DNA of 64,000 bases, from positions 28,218,001-28,282,000 of the forward strand of contig CP136893.1 of the NCBI GenBank assembly GCA_034359265.1, given 5' to 3'. This stretch comes from Canna indica (lineage: Eukaryota > Streptophyta > Magnoliopsida > Zingiberales > Cannaceae). A program made the position numbers and the translations under genes. The notes below the pieces were generated by a model, which was not told the DNA's origin, did no database searches, and was given only the letters and a program-made list of their open reading frames with translations. Positions 46,381-59,594 of this stretch are shown piece after piece. Within the stretch, counting starts at the first letter, position 1. Each line of letters begins with the position of its first letter.

Positions 46381-46712
46381 CATGGAAATATAAATTGGAA
46401 ATGTGATACAACACGAAACGAAACAGAGAAATGTTAATTTTAAAGTATATGGGATACAGAAACATTGAGGAAATGTAAATTAAATAATAATTTTTATGAT
46501 TAATATAACATAAATAATGTGTGTATATATATAATTTTAGCAATCTCACGCAACAAAATAAAATATTAAACATCGTTACTAAAACATTTAAACATTATAA
46601 CTTCACCATTACTAAATAAACAATAAATACAAAGTAATTACGTTATCTAATCGTAAAATCATAACCAAAAGAATTTCATCACAAAGTAAACTTATAAAGT
46701 TTAGTTAATTCT
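46381..46712. other. AT-rich interval
   Basis: Probable 3' flank of the hAT transposase (minus strand). Only TA-rich runs are seen; no hAT terminus was identified. Confidence 0.4.
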
Positions 46713-47545
46713 TTAATAAATTGTGTATTGACTTGATCTAATCACCACCACATCATCAATGTCGTCACAATAAGTATCATCATCTTTTTCCTTATCACCA
46801 CCACCACTATCCGTGAAAAGTATAGTTTCCATTTCTGGTTCATCAAGAGAAAGATTCGCAACCTCAAGAATGTCAACATTTTCGAAAGAGCCAAATTCAT
46901 CACCTTCTATATCCCACATTTTGATTCTCTTAATATAGTATTCTGAACATTTTTTTGACAAGAGGCGAAGATTGCTATGAATAAAAATCAAATCTTCTGT
47001 ATGTTTTGGAGTTAATTTATTCCTTCTTAATGAATTGATGAAGGAATATGTACTCCAATTTTGTTCACAGCATGATGATGAAGATGGTTGTTCAAGTAAC
47101 TTGAAAGCAATACTTTGAACCAAAGGAGAACTTACACCATGGATTGCCCACCAACATTTGGCATCCATATGATACATGTTATATAACGATTCAGAATTTG
47201 CAAACTCAATATTATCAGGGAAGAACATCTTAAAGTATTTTGTTCTTTCTTTGGAGATTTCTAAATTTTGATGTGGAACAACCATTCTTGTATCCTCGTT
47301 AAGTCATACATCACTATAGTACATTTTCAAATAGTAATTATTATAAAATGTTAGGATATAAATATAGAAAATATATAAATAACTTACCAATAATATACTT
47401 GGGATTTAATGAGTGTGTCAAACAATGAAGATGAGTATTATTCATCGTTCATCGTTCAATGAGTATAGAATGTTCTATTTCATAAAAAGAATAAGATTCT
47501 CCCAAGTGTTTGCATTCATGTCGATATATTGTAGCTTTTACCTTT

Positions 47546-49604
47546 GGGTTAATTAATGTATCTAGCCCAAATTCTGACCATTTTCACAAATCTAGCCTGA
47601 TCTTTAATTTGTATCAATTACATTCTGAACATTCAGATTGATATCAATTCTAGCTTGACGTCAGATGCTCGTCAATGCAATCGTTAGGTGCTGACGTGGC
47701 ATCTGACTCAGCAAATAAAAAAATATTTTTTATTATCACTTGTGCCACATCAGCATGTAATAAAAATATTATAATATTATATAAATAAGGAAAATTAATA
47801 TATCTATCACAAACTTTGACCCTTGTAATAAAATCTATCCTAACATTTAATATTTCTCCCTAATCTATCCCAAACTTTGGAATTGACAATAATTATCTCA
47901 TTTGAAATTGAACTTGAAATTTAGATATATTGCATTACAATTATAATCAATCCAAAAGTTTGAATTACATAACTCGCTATTTTTTTTATTAAATTCGATT
48001 ATTACATTAAAAAAATAAAATTTGGAATAGAACTCATATCTTTTTCATATCTTTTGATTATTTTTTAAAATTTTAAAATTTTTAAAATAATTTTATAATT
48101 ATCTATTGAAATTGTATTTTAAAAATTTTGATTTTCTTATTAAATTTTTATTTAATTATATTATTACATTTCAGAGAAAATTGAAATGCCCAAATTAAAC
48201 CAATAACTTTCTATATAGTATTATTATTTACCAAAATTTTATTTTTTATTTTTTATTTTTTTATTCAATTCGACTATTGCATTTTATAAAAAATTCAAAA
48301 CTTCCAATCAAACCAAGACCTTTTTGCTTATATTATTATGTTATGCCCAAAAATCCTAAAATACTATTTTATTCTTTAGCAGGGGACCATGGGCCCGAGT
48401 TAACGCGGATTGGCGTAGAGCCGTAGAATTTAATTCGGGTAAGCTTTAAATATGAAAAAAAATTAGGAAAAATATATTTATTTTATTTCTATAGTTTAGC
48501 ATGCTATTATGATAGAGGGTCTCGAGACAAATTTAGTGATTCAATTGGAACTCGAATCAGAGTTAGAACAGGTTAGATACGAGCTATTTAAGTCGGATAA
48601 CTTAAGTGAGGGGTATTTTAGTCATTTGGACCCAACCAGGGTCCATAAAAGAGAACCTAGGGCGTGCGGACAAGGGTTTAGCCGCACGCCACCCGAGTCA
48701 TAAAGAGAGGAGAGAGGTCGACGCAAGAGGAGAGGAGGAGCCACCGGTGCCGAATTTTCGCAAGTTCGTCGGCATTCATCGTAATGAGATCCCTAGCTTC
48801 TTCTTCCTCCACGGTTTCTCCAATAAGGTGAGTGGATTAGCCCTCTTCTTCCCCTTTTTCTTTAATCATGCCGCCACCCCTATTTCATGGGGATTTCGTC
48901 GTTTTCCATTGGATTTTTCATGAATTAATTTGGATAATCGTGTTGAGAATTCTATCGTGATTGTAACGGTTCTATCGGATTGATTTTTGGGGAATTGGCC
49001 GCCCCTTTACCTTGATGTGCCGTCCCTTCTCATCTTGGATTTCTTGATGAAACCTCATTGATTCTTGATTGTTGTTGGTAATTCTTGATGTTTGGTTAAT
49101 ACCTTGATGAAAGGAGGAAGATGGAGTGAGTTTAGGGCATGCCGCCCCCTTTAGGAGGGTCCTTAAGAACCCTAGCGTGGCCGGCCACCTAGGGGCAAAT
49201 TTGAGAAAAATAAAAATAGGATTTTTATACATAAGGAACATACTTTAGGGTACCTTGAATTATTTTTATACTTTAGAAAAATTGTAGAGACATACTAGTA
49301 GAGAATTGATGACACTAGAGACACCTAGTAACCCTAGAACCCTAGGATGATTTTAGGGTGAGCCGACCCATAGGGAACCCAAGGGGGACTGAACCCTCTT
49401 TTCCCATAGAGCACTCGGGTAGAGGGGTGGGCCGCCCTAGGGTACACAGCTAGGGGAGGGCTAAGTTGGGCTTAAACTACATAGGGTAATTAAGTGGTGT
49501 TGTATTGTTTTCATCTTACACATGGTTGTTTTTCCTACGATGTTTGGATGTGTTATACCTTATTCTCATGATTGTTGTATACGCTGTGAAATCATGATTT
49601 GAGC

Positions 49605-49637
<33 letters not shown>

Positions 49638-51394
49638 TTGTGATGTTTTGCGGGAAGAGGCAGAGATTGAGATATATCCTAGACATACCCTTATTTACTT
49701 GTTGATTAGCACATCATACGATATGTTTATATACCTACGTGTGTGATGTTGTGACGTGATTGTTGCATTCCCCGGAAGCCTCGCTGGTAAGGGAAGGGTA
49801 AGCCCCGAGGAGACAACGTTGACCTTATTTCGGAAGTCTAGGTGGTGAGGGGAGTTCATACCCCCAAAGAGATAGTTCGAAGACCCGACCAGTGATGGGA
49901 ACATATGTCCCAAAGAGACAGATCAGAAGAGCCGTGTCGGTGAGGGGAGAGCATACCCCAAAGAGACGACACTACCTGGGTGGTAGATCGGAGGCCACAT
50001 CGATTACCTACCCTATGTGGCGGTTAGGACCGACGGGTCTGGGTGAGCATGTGGATTGTTGCATTGAGCATGTTTATATTTTATACCTGGTGGCATATTT
50101 CCTACAGGTTGCTATATGAGGTCCAGGTGGATTGCTTGCTAAATAAGAAAATAAATGCTCTTGAATTATGCTTTATTATTCTTATGCTTAACTTGTGGTT
50201 ATTTGATTATGTATGATAATGATGATGTGGTGGAAAATGGGGACTGATCTACTCACTAAGTCCTAGTTGGACTGACCCCTCATCTTTGTTATTTTTCAGC
50301 ACCTGAGCGAGATCAGAGAGGTACCGGGGTGCAGTAGCGCGACTAGTGGCGGCAGGGCAGCGGATCTCGTGACATGTCGTGGTCAAGGGGGATACTCGAG
50401 TCGTTTTTCTTTCTTTTGAGTTGTTGAGTCATGCGACTCGATTTATTTATGTTTCCGCACTTTATTTACTTTGAGATGTCATGTTTAGCGATTTCACCTT
50501 TGAAATCATTTTGAACATTAGCTATCTATTAAGTTGGTGGTTGGGGTTTTTCAAATAAAGATCTTTTTGTAATCCCTTAAAATGTTATTAATTATTCAGG
50601 TTTGGTTTTATCATTTATGTGGTTTGGTTTGGGTTAGGGTTCGGGGTACGTGGCGTACCATGGCCGATTATATCGGATTTGGGTTGTGACATATTATTTA
50701 TTAAATACATTATGATTATATTTTATTTAGTGTCTAACAAAATTTGGCATTTTAAATTTGATTTTTTAGTTTTTTGTTGATTTTTTTATTCAATTTGATT
50801 ATAGCATTTTAAAAAAAATTAAAAAATTAAACCAAATCAATATATTTTACTAATAATATTATTATATATCATACAATTAATATTATTTATATTATATTTA
50901 ATTTATTTTAGTATTTATTTTTCTTCGTAAAATTTCTTTATTTTACTACAAATTTTTATTTCTAAAAAAATATAAAATATAAAATGAAATTTATATATAA
51001 CAACTATAAATTAATTTTGGTGAAATTATCATTTGTCTTCAAGAATTATAATTGTTGTCAATCCCAAAGTTTGGGATAAATTAGGGAGAAAAATTAAAAG
51101 TTGTGATAGATTTGTTACAAGGACCAAAGTTTGAAATAAATACATTAATTTTCCCTATTTATATAATATTATAATATTTTTATTACATGCTGACGTGACA
51201 CAAGTGATAATAAATATATTTTTTTTTGCTGAGTCAGATGCCACGTCAACACCTAATGGTTGCATTGACAGACATCTAACGTCGGGCTAGAATTGATATC
51301 AATTTGATAGTTTAGGATGTAATTGATGCAAATTAAAGGTCGAGCTAGATTTATGAAAAGGTTCATAGTTTAGGCTAGATACATTAATTAACCC
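47546..51394. mobile_element. Mutator-like element with ~370-bp inverted repeats
   Basis: The left arm 47546-47920 and right arm about 51040-51394 are reverse complements (terminus GGGTTAATTAATGTATCTAGCC, listed here as 5' GGGTTAATTAATGTATCTAG). The flanks TTTACCTTT (47537-47545) and TTTATATTT (51395-51403) match at 7 of 9 positions, as expected for an old 9-bp Mutator TSD. The interior is AT-rich and non-coding, and holds a solo LTR (48339-50691). Confidence 0.7.
48339..50691 (+). mobile_element. Solo Gypsy-type LTR with perfect TSD
   Basis: 2353 bp, TGTTATGCCC...GGGTTGTGACA, flanked by TATTA at 48334-48338 and 50692-50696. Contains a ~45-50-bp tandem repeat (49800-49980, 'gaggggagcatacccc-aaagaga'), a TATA run (49607-49635) and 'cactaagtcctagttggact' near 50255. 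It is related to the LTRs at 53278-58342 and more distantly to 35011-37095. ORFs inside it are not genes. Confidence 0.88.
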
Positions 51395-51666
51395 TTTATA
51401 TTTTCAATCATTGAATCCCATATTTTATAAACCAAGTGAAGACATAGTTTATTTGTATCACAAGCTCGAATCATCTCATATATAGACTCAGTGAAAGAAA
51501 GAATGTAATCATTTTGTCCCACCAAACACCATCTAGAATTTTCTCTTTCACAAATCTAGCCCTTCCTGAATCATCATCTCTATAAGAAAACCACTGCTCA
51601 CTAATAATCATTGTTTGCAAGCCACACTTAATAAGCTTAATTAATTCTCTTAAGCATAATAATAAC

Positions 51667-52111
51667 TAGGGCTGTCCATTCGGTTCGAACCGAACCGAAC
51701 CGAACAAGCCCAAACCGAAATTTTTTTATACCCGAATTCCAACCCGAACCCGAACCGAACTATACCTAAACCGATTTAACCCGAACCGAAATTATTCGGT
51801 TCGGTTCCGTTTTCAACCCGAAAACCGAAATTTTAATTATTTTAATTAAAAATTCAAAATTCAAAATAATTACTTAATACCTATTTAAGTAATTCTGTTA
51901 AAAATTAAAAAAAAAATTATTTTTTTAATTAATTCGGTTTTCGGTTCGGGTCGGTTCCCGAATTCCGAAAACCGAATCCGAACCGAAATTCAAATTTCGG
52001 TTCGGTTCGGGTCAAAGAACCGAACCCACATGGTTGAAACCGAACCGAACCGAAAAATTCAGTTCGGTTTTTCGGTTCAGTTCGGTTTGAACCGAACCAT
52101 GGACAGCCCTA
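51667..52111. mobile_element. hAT-type MITE rich in CCGAACCGAA repeats
   Basis: 445 bp. Terminal inverted repeat TAGGGCTGTCCAT / ATGGACAGCCCTA, flanked by a perfect 8-bp TSD ATAATAAC (51659-51666, 52112-52119). Both halves are dense in CCGAACCGAA (left) and TTCGGTTCGG (right and centre), so the whole element can fold into a long hairpin. Inserted in the hAT transposase pseudogene. Confidence 0.9.
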
Positions 52112-55100
52112 ATAATAACTGATGCAAAATGTGTCTATGCAAGTGCAAGCAATTTTAAAAGGACAAATTTATTAAAAAGATCCAACATCATAGAATGATT
52201 TACAATGATTTTTTTAATTTGCACCGCATCACCGTGAACTTCTGTAATCCAACTGCATTCTTGATATGTTTTGATATTACTCTCAATATTTTTAGCTGCA
52301 TAAATATTTTTTAAAATAAGATTTAAAATATGCACTACACATAGAATCTAATAAATATGAGGTTGAAATTAAACATCCATTCAGATTTCTCCAACACCCT
52401 TATAATTTATTTACATTGTTAGTAGTGATTTGAACCACATGCTCGTGTCTAACTTCATCAATAACTTCTTTCATCAAAATTGCAATAAAATATTTACTTT
52501 GATCTCATCCTCGTAATTAATAGTTTTAATAAACATTGGACCAGTTTCACATGATACTAATACTTTTCTCTCTCCAAGTCCCTTGATAGCCTATGATAAT
52601 CTTTAATATTGGTCTTTTCTTGTTGTAGGACGGTAGTTCTCAACATATTATATCCTGACTGTAGATAGCCCGATATAATACTATTAGCAGCAAAAATATA
52701 AGAACTCATGTAATAAGGATTTCTAGCAAGATTAAAAGGTAACCTTGTAGTATAAAACATTCTAGCAATTTCTGCATGCAATTGATCACAAGCTTTTAGA
52801 TTAAATGATTTAGAGGTAGGATTTGAATCACTACTCGTCTTCCATTTCTTTAAATCAACATTTTAAAGTCCAAGAGCATTAGGAGGCAATGAAACTCTTT
52901 TAGGTGCAAAACTTGAAGCTTTTTATTTGGCTTCTTCCTCTAATTTTTTCATCTAGGCTATATCACTTGCTTCACTTTCTTAGAACCTCAAATTCCTTTA
53001 TTTGGTATCTTCAATATGTGAGCTCTTACTCTAGTATAAGTGTTATGTTCCATTTCATAACAAAAATTACTGTCACGCCCCAAACTCGGAGTAGCGTGAC
53101 CGGCCGAGGATACACCCACTTATCCCGAAGCCTCACAACCAAACAGAAAGTATAGTATGACAAGAACTCAATTGGGATGCATATATAATCATGAAATCAA
53201 AGGTTAATACACCAACACGCAACACAAGTGCATGACTTAGATGCAATTGTCTCACAAGAGACTACCAGTGCTACAGATGTCACACCCCAAATCCGATATG
53301 ATCGGTCAGGATACGCCATGTATCCCGAAGTCTAACCGAACTCAAACACAACAATAATAACCTGAATAGTGGGATATTTTTTTTTTTGAAAAGAATAGAC
53401 ATGACATCACGAACCAAACCAAACCAAATCAAAACTCAATATGAACACACTGAACAAGTTATTAAAAAAAAAGGAGTTCTAATAAATAAACAAGACTCCC
53501 CAAATAAAAATGAAATGCGAAAATCACAACTCGAGTCAACATGACTCAGCAACTCAAAGAGACACTAAAATGACTCAGGTATCCTCCTCGATCACAACAT
53601 GTCACGAGACCCGCTGCCCTGCCACCACCAGTCGCGCTACTTCACCTTGGTACCTCTCTGATCTAGCTCATGTGCTGCAAAATAATAGTAATGAGGGGGT
53701 AAGTCCAACTAGGACTTAGTGAGCAGATCAATCCCCAATTCACCAAATCAATCATCATGCATAAAAACACAAATAGTCGATATAAATAACGTAACAACAA
53801 CGTCAGAAGAAAACATCAATAATATATCTATATCTCTATACATGAAATCAGCATCCGTCAACAAGTATAAAATATCTTTAAAAATGACGGATCAAGCATC
53901 GGTAACACATCCACTACCCTACTCATATCCACAATAATAAATATAAGCATCCATCAATAAGTATAAACATATCCACAATAATAAAATATAAGCATCCATC
54001 AATAAGTACAAACATATCCACAACAATAAAATATAAGCATCCATCAATAAGTATAAACATATCCATAACAACTCAATCATATGCATGCAATGCAACACCT
54101 CAATCATATGCATGCTCCCTGGACCCGTCGGTCCCACATAGCACATAGGGTAGGTAGACGGATGGTTGTCGAACTACCACCTAGCTTAGTGCCGTCTCTT
54201 TGGGGCATGCCCTCCCCTCACCGACACTGGCTCTTCCGAGCTAGCTTGTTGGAGCATATGTTCCCCTCACTTGCTCAGGTTTCCGGACTATTTTTTTGGG
54301 ATATGATCTCCCCTTACCAGTCGAACTTCTAGAATAAGGCCAACGTTGTTTCTTTGGGGCATACCCTCCCCTCACCAGTGAGGCTTCCGGGAAATGCAAC
54401 AAGCACATCACAACACTACACACACAAGTATATAAGTATAAACAAAATGTGCTATCAACATGTAATAAATGGTATGTCAAGTGCATACCTCATCCTCCAC
54501 CTCCTCCTGCTATACATCACAATCACATACATATATATATGTAGAAATAACACTCATATATCATGAATACTTAGCACAAATAAATAATCATAAAATAGAA
54601 TTATGACACTGTAAGAAAGGATGCATGTGTATCATGAAAGCAGTGCAAAAAGGAACTCCAACTGTAAATCAATGGACTGGAACATGATAAAATAACTAGT
54701 CATAGAAACCACTGATCTAGGATAAAATTCACCTCATTAAATACTATATCCATGATTCTGTCACACCCCAAACCCGATATGACCGGACATGATATGCCAC
54801 GTACCCTAACCATAACAACAATAACCTGAACAGTGGGAGATTTTTTTTGAAAAGAATAGATATGACATCACGAACCAAACCAAACCAAAACTCAATATAA
54901 ACACACTGAACAAGTTGTTAAAAAGGAGTTCAAATAAATAAAAAAGACTCCCCAAATAAAAATAAATAAGTATACATATATCCACAATAATAAAATAGGA
55001 TGAATGCAACACCTCAATCAAATGCATGCAATGCAACACCTCAATCATATGCATGCTTCCCGGACTCGTCGGTCCCTCATAGCCACATAAGATAGGTAGA

Positions 55101-55989
55101 CGGGTGGCCGCCGAACTACCACCCAACTCAGTGTCGTCTATTTGGGGCATGCCCTCCCCTCACCGGCACTGGCTCTTCCGAGCTAGCATGTTGGGACATA
55201 CGTTCCCCTCACCTGCTCGGGTCTCCGGACTGTCTCTTTGGGGTATGGTCTCCCCTCACCAGTCGGACTTTCGGAATAAGGCCAACGTTGTTTCTTTGGG
55301 GCATACCCTCCCCTCACCAGCGAGGCTTCCGGGAAATGCAACAAACACATCACAACACCACACACACAGGTATATAAGCATAAACAAAATGTGCTATCAA
55401 CATATAATAAATGGTATGTCAAGTGCATACCTCATCCTCCACCTCCTCCTGCTATACATCACAATCACATACAGATATATATGTAAAAATAGCACTCATA
55501 TATCATGAATGCTTAGCACAAATAAACAATCATAAAATAGAATTATGGCACTGTAAGAAAGGATGTACGTGTATCGTGAAAGCAATACATAAAAGAAACT
55601 CCAACTATAAATCAATGAACTGGAACGTGATAAAATAACTCGTCATAGCAATCACTGATCTAGGATAAAATTCACCTCATTAACTACTATATCCATGAAT
55701 CATCTCAGATCGAATCACAAAAATATATCAAATATGATTTTTCAGTTTGGCACGCAAAATGAGGCGACGTCCGACTACTGTTTTCAAAATCCGAAGGTCT
55801 GATGACGAAACAAGATCTTGCCAATAAATCCAGAATGTCGATTAGGTGAAAATTCATATATAACATGAATAATTTTGCTAACTTTAAGGTCTCCAAATAA
55901 TTATTTAGAATAATGAAAAAATACCTTAATTTATTTAATAAATCATGCTATAAATAAATATAACGGTGTTACAATCATTAAACCAGTAA

Positions 55990-56460
55990 TGAAATCTCAG
56001 TCTTTCATCTAAACATGATCACATCACAGCCTTCAATATAATATGATGTAATCACAACCCTCTATTTAACATGATGCAATCTCAGCCTTACATCTAACCA
56101 GATGCAATCACCACCCTCCATCTACATAATGAAATTATAACCTTACATCTAATCAGATGCAATCACAACCCTCCATCTAACTAGATGCAATCACAGCCTT
56201 ACATCTAACCAGATGCAATCACAGCCTTACATCTAACCAGATGCAATCACAACTCTCCATCTACATGATGCAATCACAATCTTACATCTAACCAGATGCA
56301 ATCACAACCCTCCATTTAACCAGATGCAATCACAGCTCTCCATCTAACCTGATGCAATCTCCACCCTCTATCTACATGATGAAATCATAACCTGACATCT
56401 AATCAGATGCAATCACAGCCCTCCATCTAACCAGATGCGATCACAACTCTCCATCTACAC
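55990..56460. repeat. 27-28-bp minisatellite in the inner LTR, copy 1
   Basis: About 17 degenerate units of 'atctaaccagatgcaatcac' plus 'agcc-ttac' or 'aaccctcc'. Copy 2 lies at 56940-57400. Confidence 0.85.
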
Positions 56461-56939
56461 AATATTAAATCCCTGTCCTTCATCTCAACCACTTCAATCC
56501 AGCCCTTCATCTCACCCAAATTAATCTCAACCCTCCATTTCATCTCATCTCCTTAGGTCATCTTCCCCACCTCCTACCCAACCCAGCCGCCGCCGCCGCC
56601 TCCCTTCCCCGGTCGCTGCTCGCTGGCGCCCACTATATCCATGAATCATCTCAGATCGAATCGTAAAAATATATAAAATATGATTTTTTAGCTTGGCACG
56701 CAAAATGAGGCAACATCCGCCTACTATTTTCAAAATTCGAAGGTCTGATGGCGAAACAGACCTCACCAATGAATCTATAACATCGATTATGTAAAAATTC
56801 ATATATAACATGAATATTTTTGCTAACTTTAAAGCCTCAAAATAATTATTTAGAATAATGAAAGAAATGTCTTAATTTATTTAATAAATCACAGTTATGA
56901 ATGAATATAATAGTGTTACAATCAATAAATCATTAATGA

Positions 56940-57400
56940 AATCTCAGTCCTTCATCTAAACATGATCACATCACAGCCTACCATCTAATATGATGCAATC
57001 ATAGTCCTCTTTTTAACATGATGCAATCCCAACCTTACATCTAACCATATGTAATCACTGTCCTCTATCTACATGATGAAATAATAACCTTACAGCTAAT
57101 CAGATGCAATCATAGCCCTCCATCTACATGATGAAACCATAACCTTATATCTAATCAGATGCAATCACAGCCCTCCATCTAACCAGATGCAATCATAGCT
57201 ATCCATCTACATGATGCAATCATAGCCTTACATCTAACCAGATGCAATCACAGCTCTCCATCTACATGATGTAATCACAGCCTTACATCTATCCAAATGC
57301 GATCACAACCCTTCATCTATATGGTGCAATCACAGCCTTATATCTAACCAGATAAAATCCCAACTCTCCATCTACACAAGATCAAATCCCTGCCTTTCAT
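56940..57400. repeat. 27-28-bp minisatellite in the inner LTR, copy 2
   Basis: About 16 units of the same sequence as 55990-56460, within the tandemly duplicated LTR block. After it comes GC-rich LTR sequence (57480-57720) whose ORFs on both strands are compositional. Confidence 0.85.
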
Positions 57401-59216
57401 CTCAACTAATTCAATCTAGCCATTCATCTCACCCAAATTAATCTCAGTCCTCCATTCATCTCATCACCTAGGTCTCTTCATCTCCTCCTCCCCTCACCCA
57501 CCGCCGCCGCCGCGCACCACCGGGAATCCGACCGGACGGGGTCCCGGCGGGGACCCCCGCCGTCCAATGACAGCTCACCGTCGCTTGGCTCTCGACGGTG
57601 AGGACCCCCAACTGCTGGCCGCGCCCGACGGCGCTGACCTGGACAGGCTAGGGCCCAACCGGCGGCACCGTCGCCGACCTGACCCACCGCCACTTGGTAG
57701 CAGCCGCGTCGGCGGCGGTTGCACAAGGCAACAAGGATTTTTTTTATTGTCAAAGGAAGAACCACGAGTTTTATTTTCGATTCGATACAAGAAAAATGCG
57801 TCAAAAATCGACGAAGAACTTCGAAACATGAGATCAGCGACATGAATCAAGAATTAGAGAAAAGAAGGCCTAAATCCACTCACCGGACGAAAATAAAACA
57901 GAAGAAAAAGATACGCAGGATCTTCACCCGATCACCACCGACGAACTCGCAAAAAATCCGGCTCCGGCGGCTCCTCCTCCTCGACGGTGCCCTCTCTCTC
58001 CTCTCTCATTTGCCTCGGGTGGCGTGTGGCTAAAATCCCTGGCTGCACATCCCAGGGTCTAATTTATAGATATTGATTGGGTCCAAATGACTAAAATACC
58101 CCTATCTAAGCTATCCGACCTAAACAGTTCATAACTCATCCAATCTAACTTGGATTCGAGACCCTCTATCGCCCTAGTATACTAAATCACAGAGATAAGA
58201 CAAATAAAATTTCCCTTAATTTTTCTACATTAAATGCTTACTCGAGTCTAATCCTGAAGCTTCCCGCCAATTCGCGCTAACTAGGGCCCACGATCCCCCA
58301 CTCAAGAATAAAATATTATTATTAAGATTTTTGGGCATTACAACAGAGTTAACCAAATACAAAAAAATAAACAAGACTCCATGACGATCTAACTACGACC
58401 GGGGGAAAAAATCTTTCTGTTGAGCTTACGCCGCCAATCGCATCAGGCTTTGTGAGTCGCACCTGAACCTGCACACATAGACAAGAGGGCATGAGTACAA
58501 AACTCAGTGAGCTAATGGTAGGGTATTACTGCCCTCAGATTAATAGTAAAATCATAAAAGCATGTAATTAGATGGAGAACAGTAAAGTGTATGATTAGAC
58601 ATTTCAATATCACATCATGAACCAATAGTAAATTGAACACAGTGTTACCACATGAATAACCATACCATCTACTGATGCGTAACAAGCATAATAAACACAA
58701 TAAGTTCAACAATGGAATGAGCATAATAGCTTAAAGAACCTAGTCCACATAGCAAGCCCATCCTGGCTTCACTTTTGAGACCCGCGCACTAGTTGCCACC
58801 TGCTCCTTTGGTTGCGATCCAATACAAGTCGGGAATCTCCTCCGACAAATGCCACACAATAGGGTAATTGTTAGGGTAGCCTCCCCACATATCACCCAGC
58901 CCAAATCCGTCCCTTCGGGCTTCATGTCGTCACCGGATGGACTTCCGGTGCCGTCTCTCTGGGACCCTTCCCATCACCGGTCGGAATCTCATATTCTCAT
59001 TCTCGGCTCTTCAGGCTTCTCATATCACCAAGTGGGTTTTCGGAGCCATCTCTTCAGGACTTTTGTCGTCAATGGTAGAAAATCTCAAACTCATAGCCGC
59101 ATCAAAATATGATAATATAATATTAAAAAAAGCATGTAACTCACCTCGTTAACCGTTGCCATGCTCATCACATCAGTGAATATCAATTCTACCATAATAG
59201 CAAGAGTAAAAAAATA

Positions 59217-59594
59217 GGGATAACATACAAAATGGTCCTTCAAATATACACGAGTTTTTAGAGTGGTCCCTAAAAGAAAAAAATGGTCAAAGTGATCCCT
59301 CTAAAATGTGACTCGGGCAAAATAATCCCTGACTTGACCAAAATAACCTATAAAAATAGCCTATAAAATATATTAGTAAAAAATATATTGTCTCTAAAAT
59401 ATGACTCAGACAAAATAGTCCCAGACTCGAGCAACAATGAATATCAACAAGTATAAAAACTCGATTATTTTGCCTGAGTCAAGGATGATTTTGCCCGAGT
59501 CATGTTTTAGAGAGATCACTCTGACCGGTTTTTTCTTTGAAGGACCACTCTGAAAATTCGGCTATATTTGAGGGACCAAATTATAAGTTATCCC
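59217..59594. mobile_element. Small Mutator-type MITE with perfect 9-bp TSD
   Basis: 378 bp; the two halves are inverted (GGGATAACATACAAAATGG... against GGGATAACTTATAATTTGG...), with about 130-bp arms containing 'tgactcgggcaaaat'. Flanks AAAAAAATA at 59208-59216 and 59595-59603 are identical. Non-coding. Confidence 0.85.

Larger units (their letters stand above)
53278..58342 (-). mobile_element. Inner rearranged LTR element with perfect TSD
   Basis: Bounded by TGTCACACCCC (53278) and ...GGGCATTACA (58342), with TSD ACAGA at 53273-53277 and 58343-58347. The LTR start recurs at 54759 (TGTCACACCCCAAAC). The block 'ctatatccatgaatcatctcagatcgaatc' (shown in part) occurs at about 55690 and 56632, with a truncated copy ending at 54758. 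So it is not a simple solo LTR: parts of the LTR are duplicated in tandem (54759-55690 repeats 53278-54758; 56632-57500 repeats 55690-56630). No internal coding domain. Family as 48339-50691. Confidence 0.8.

Noticed and set aside
46713..47285. Independent small host gene
   Set aside because: It is the C-terminal dimerisation part of the hAT transposase, collinear with pieces at 52557-53070 and 61614-61741.
48339..50691. Host gene with a 5' leader and TATA run
   Set aside because: TG...CA ends, perfect TATTA duplication and related copies show it is a solo LTR.
55990..57400. Centromeric-type satellite
   Set aside because: The 27-28-bp units are confined to one LTR family block and duplicated with it, so this is an LTR minisatellite.
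57478..57850. ORFs on both strands in GC-rich sequence
   Set aside because: Compositional: proline/arginine-rich frames on both strands within the LTR, without recognisable domain.
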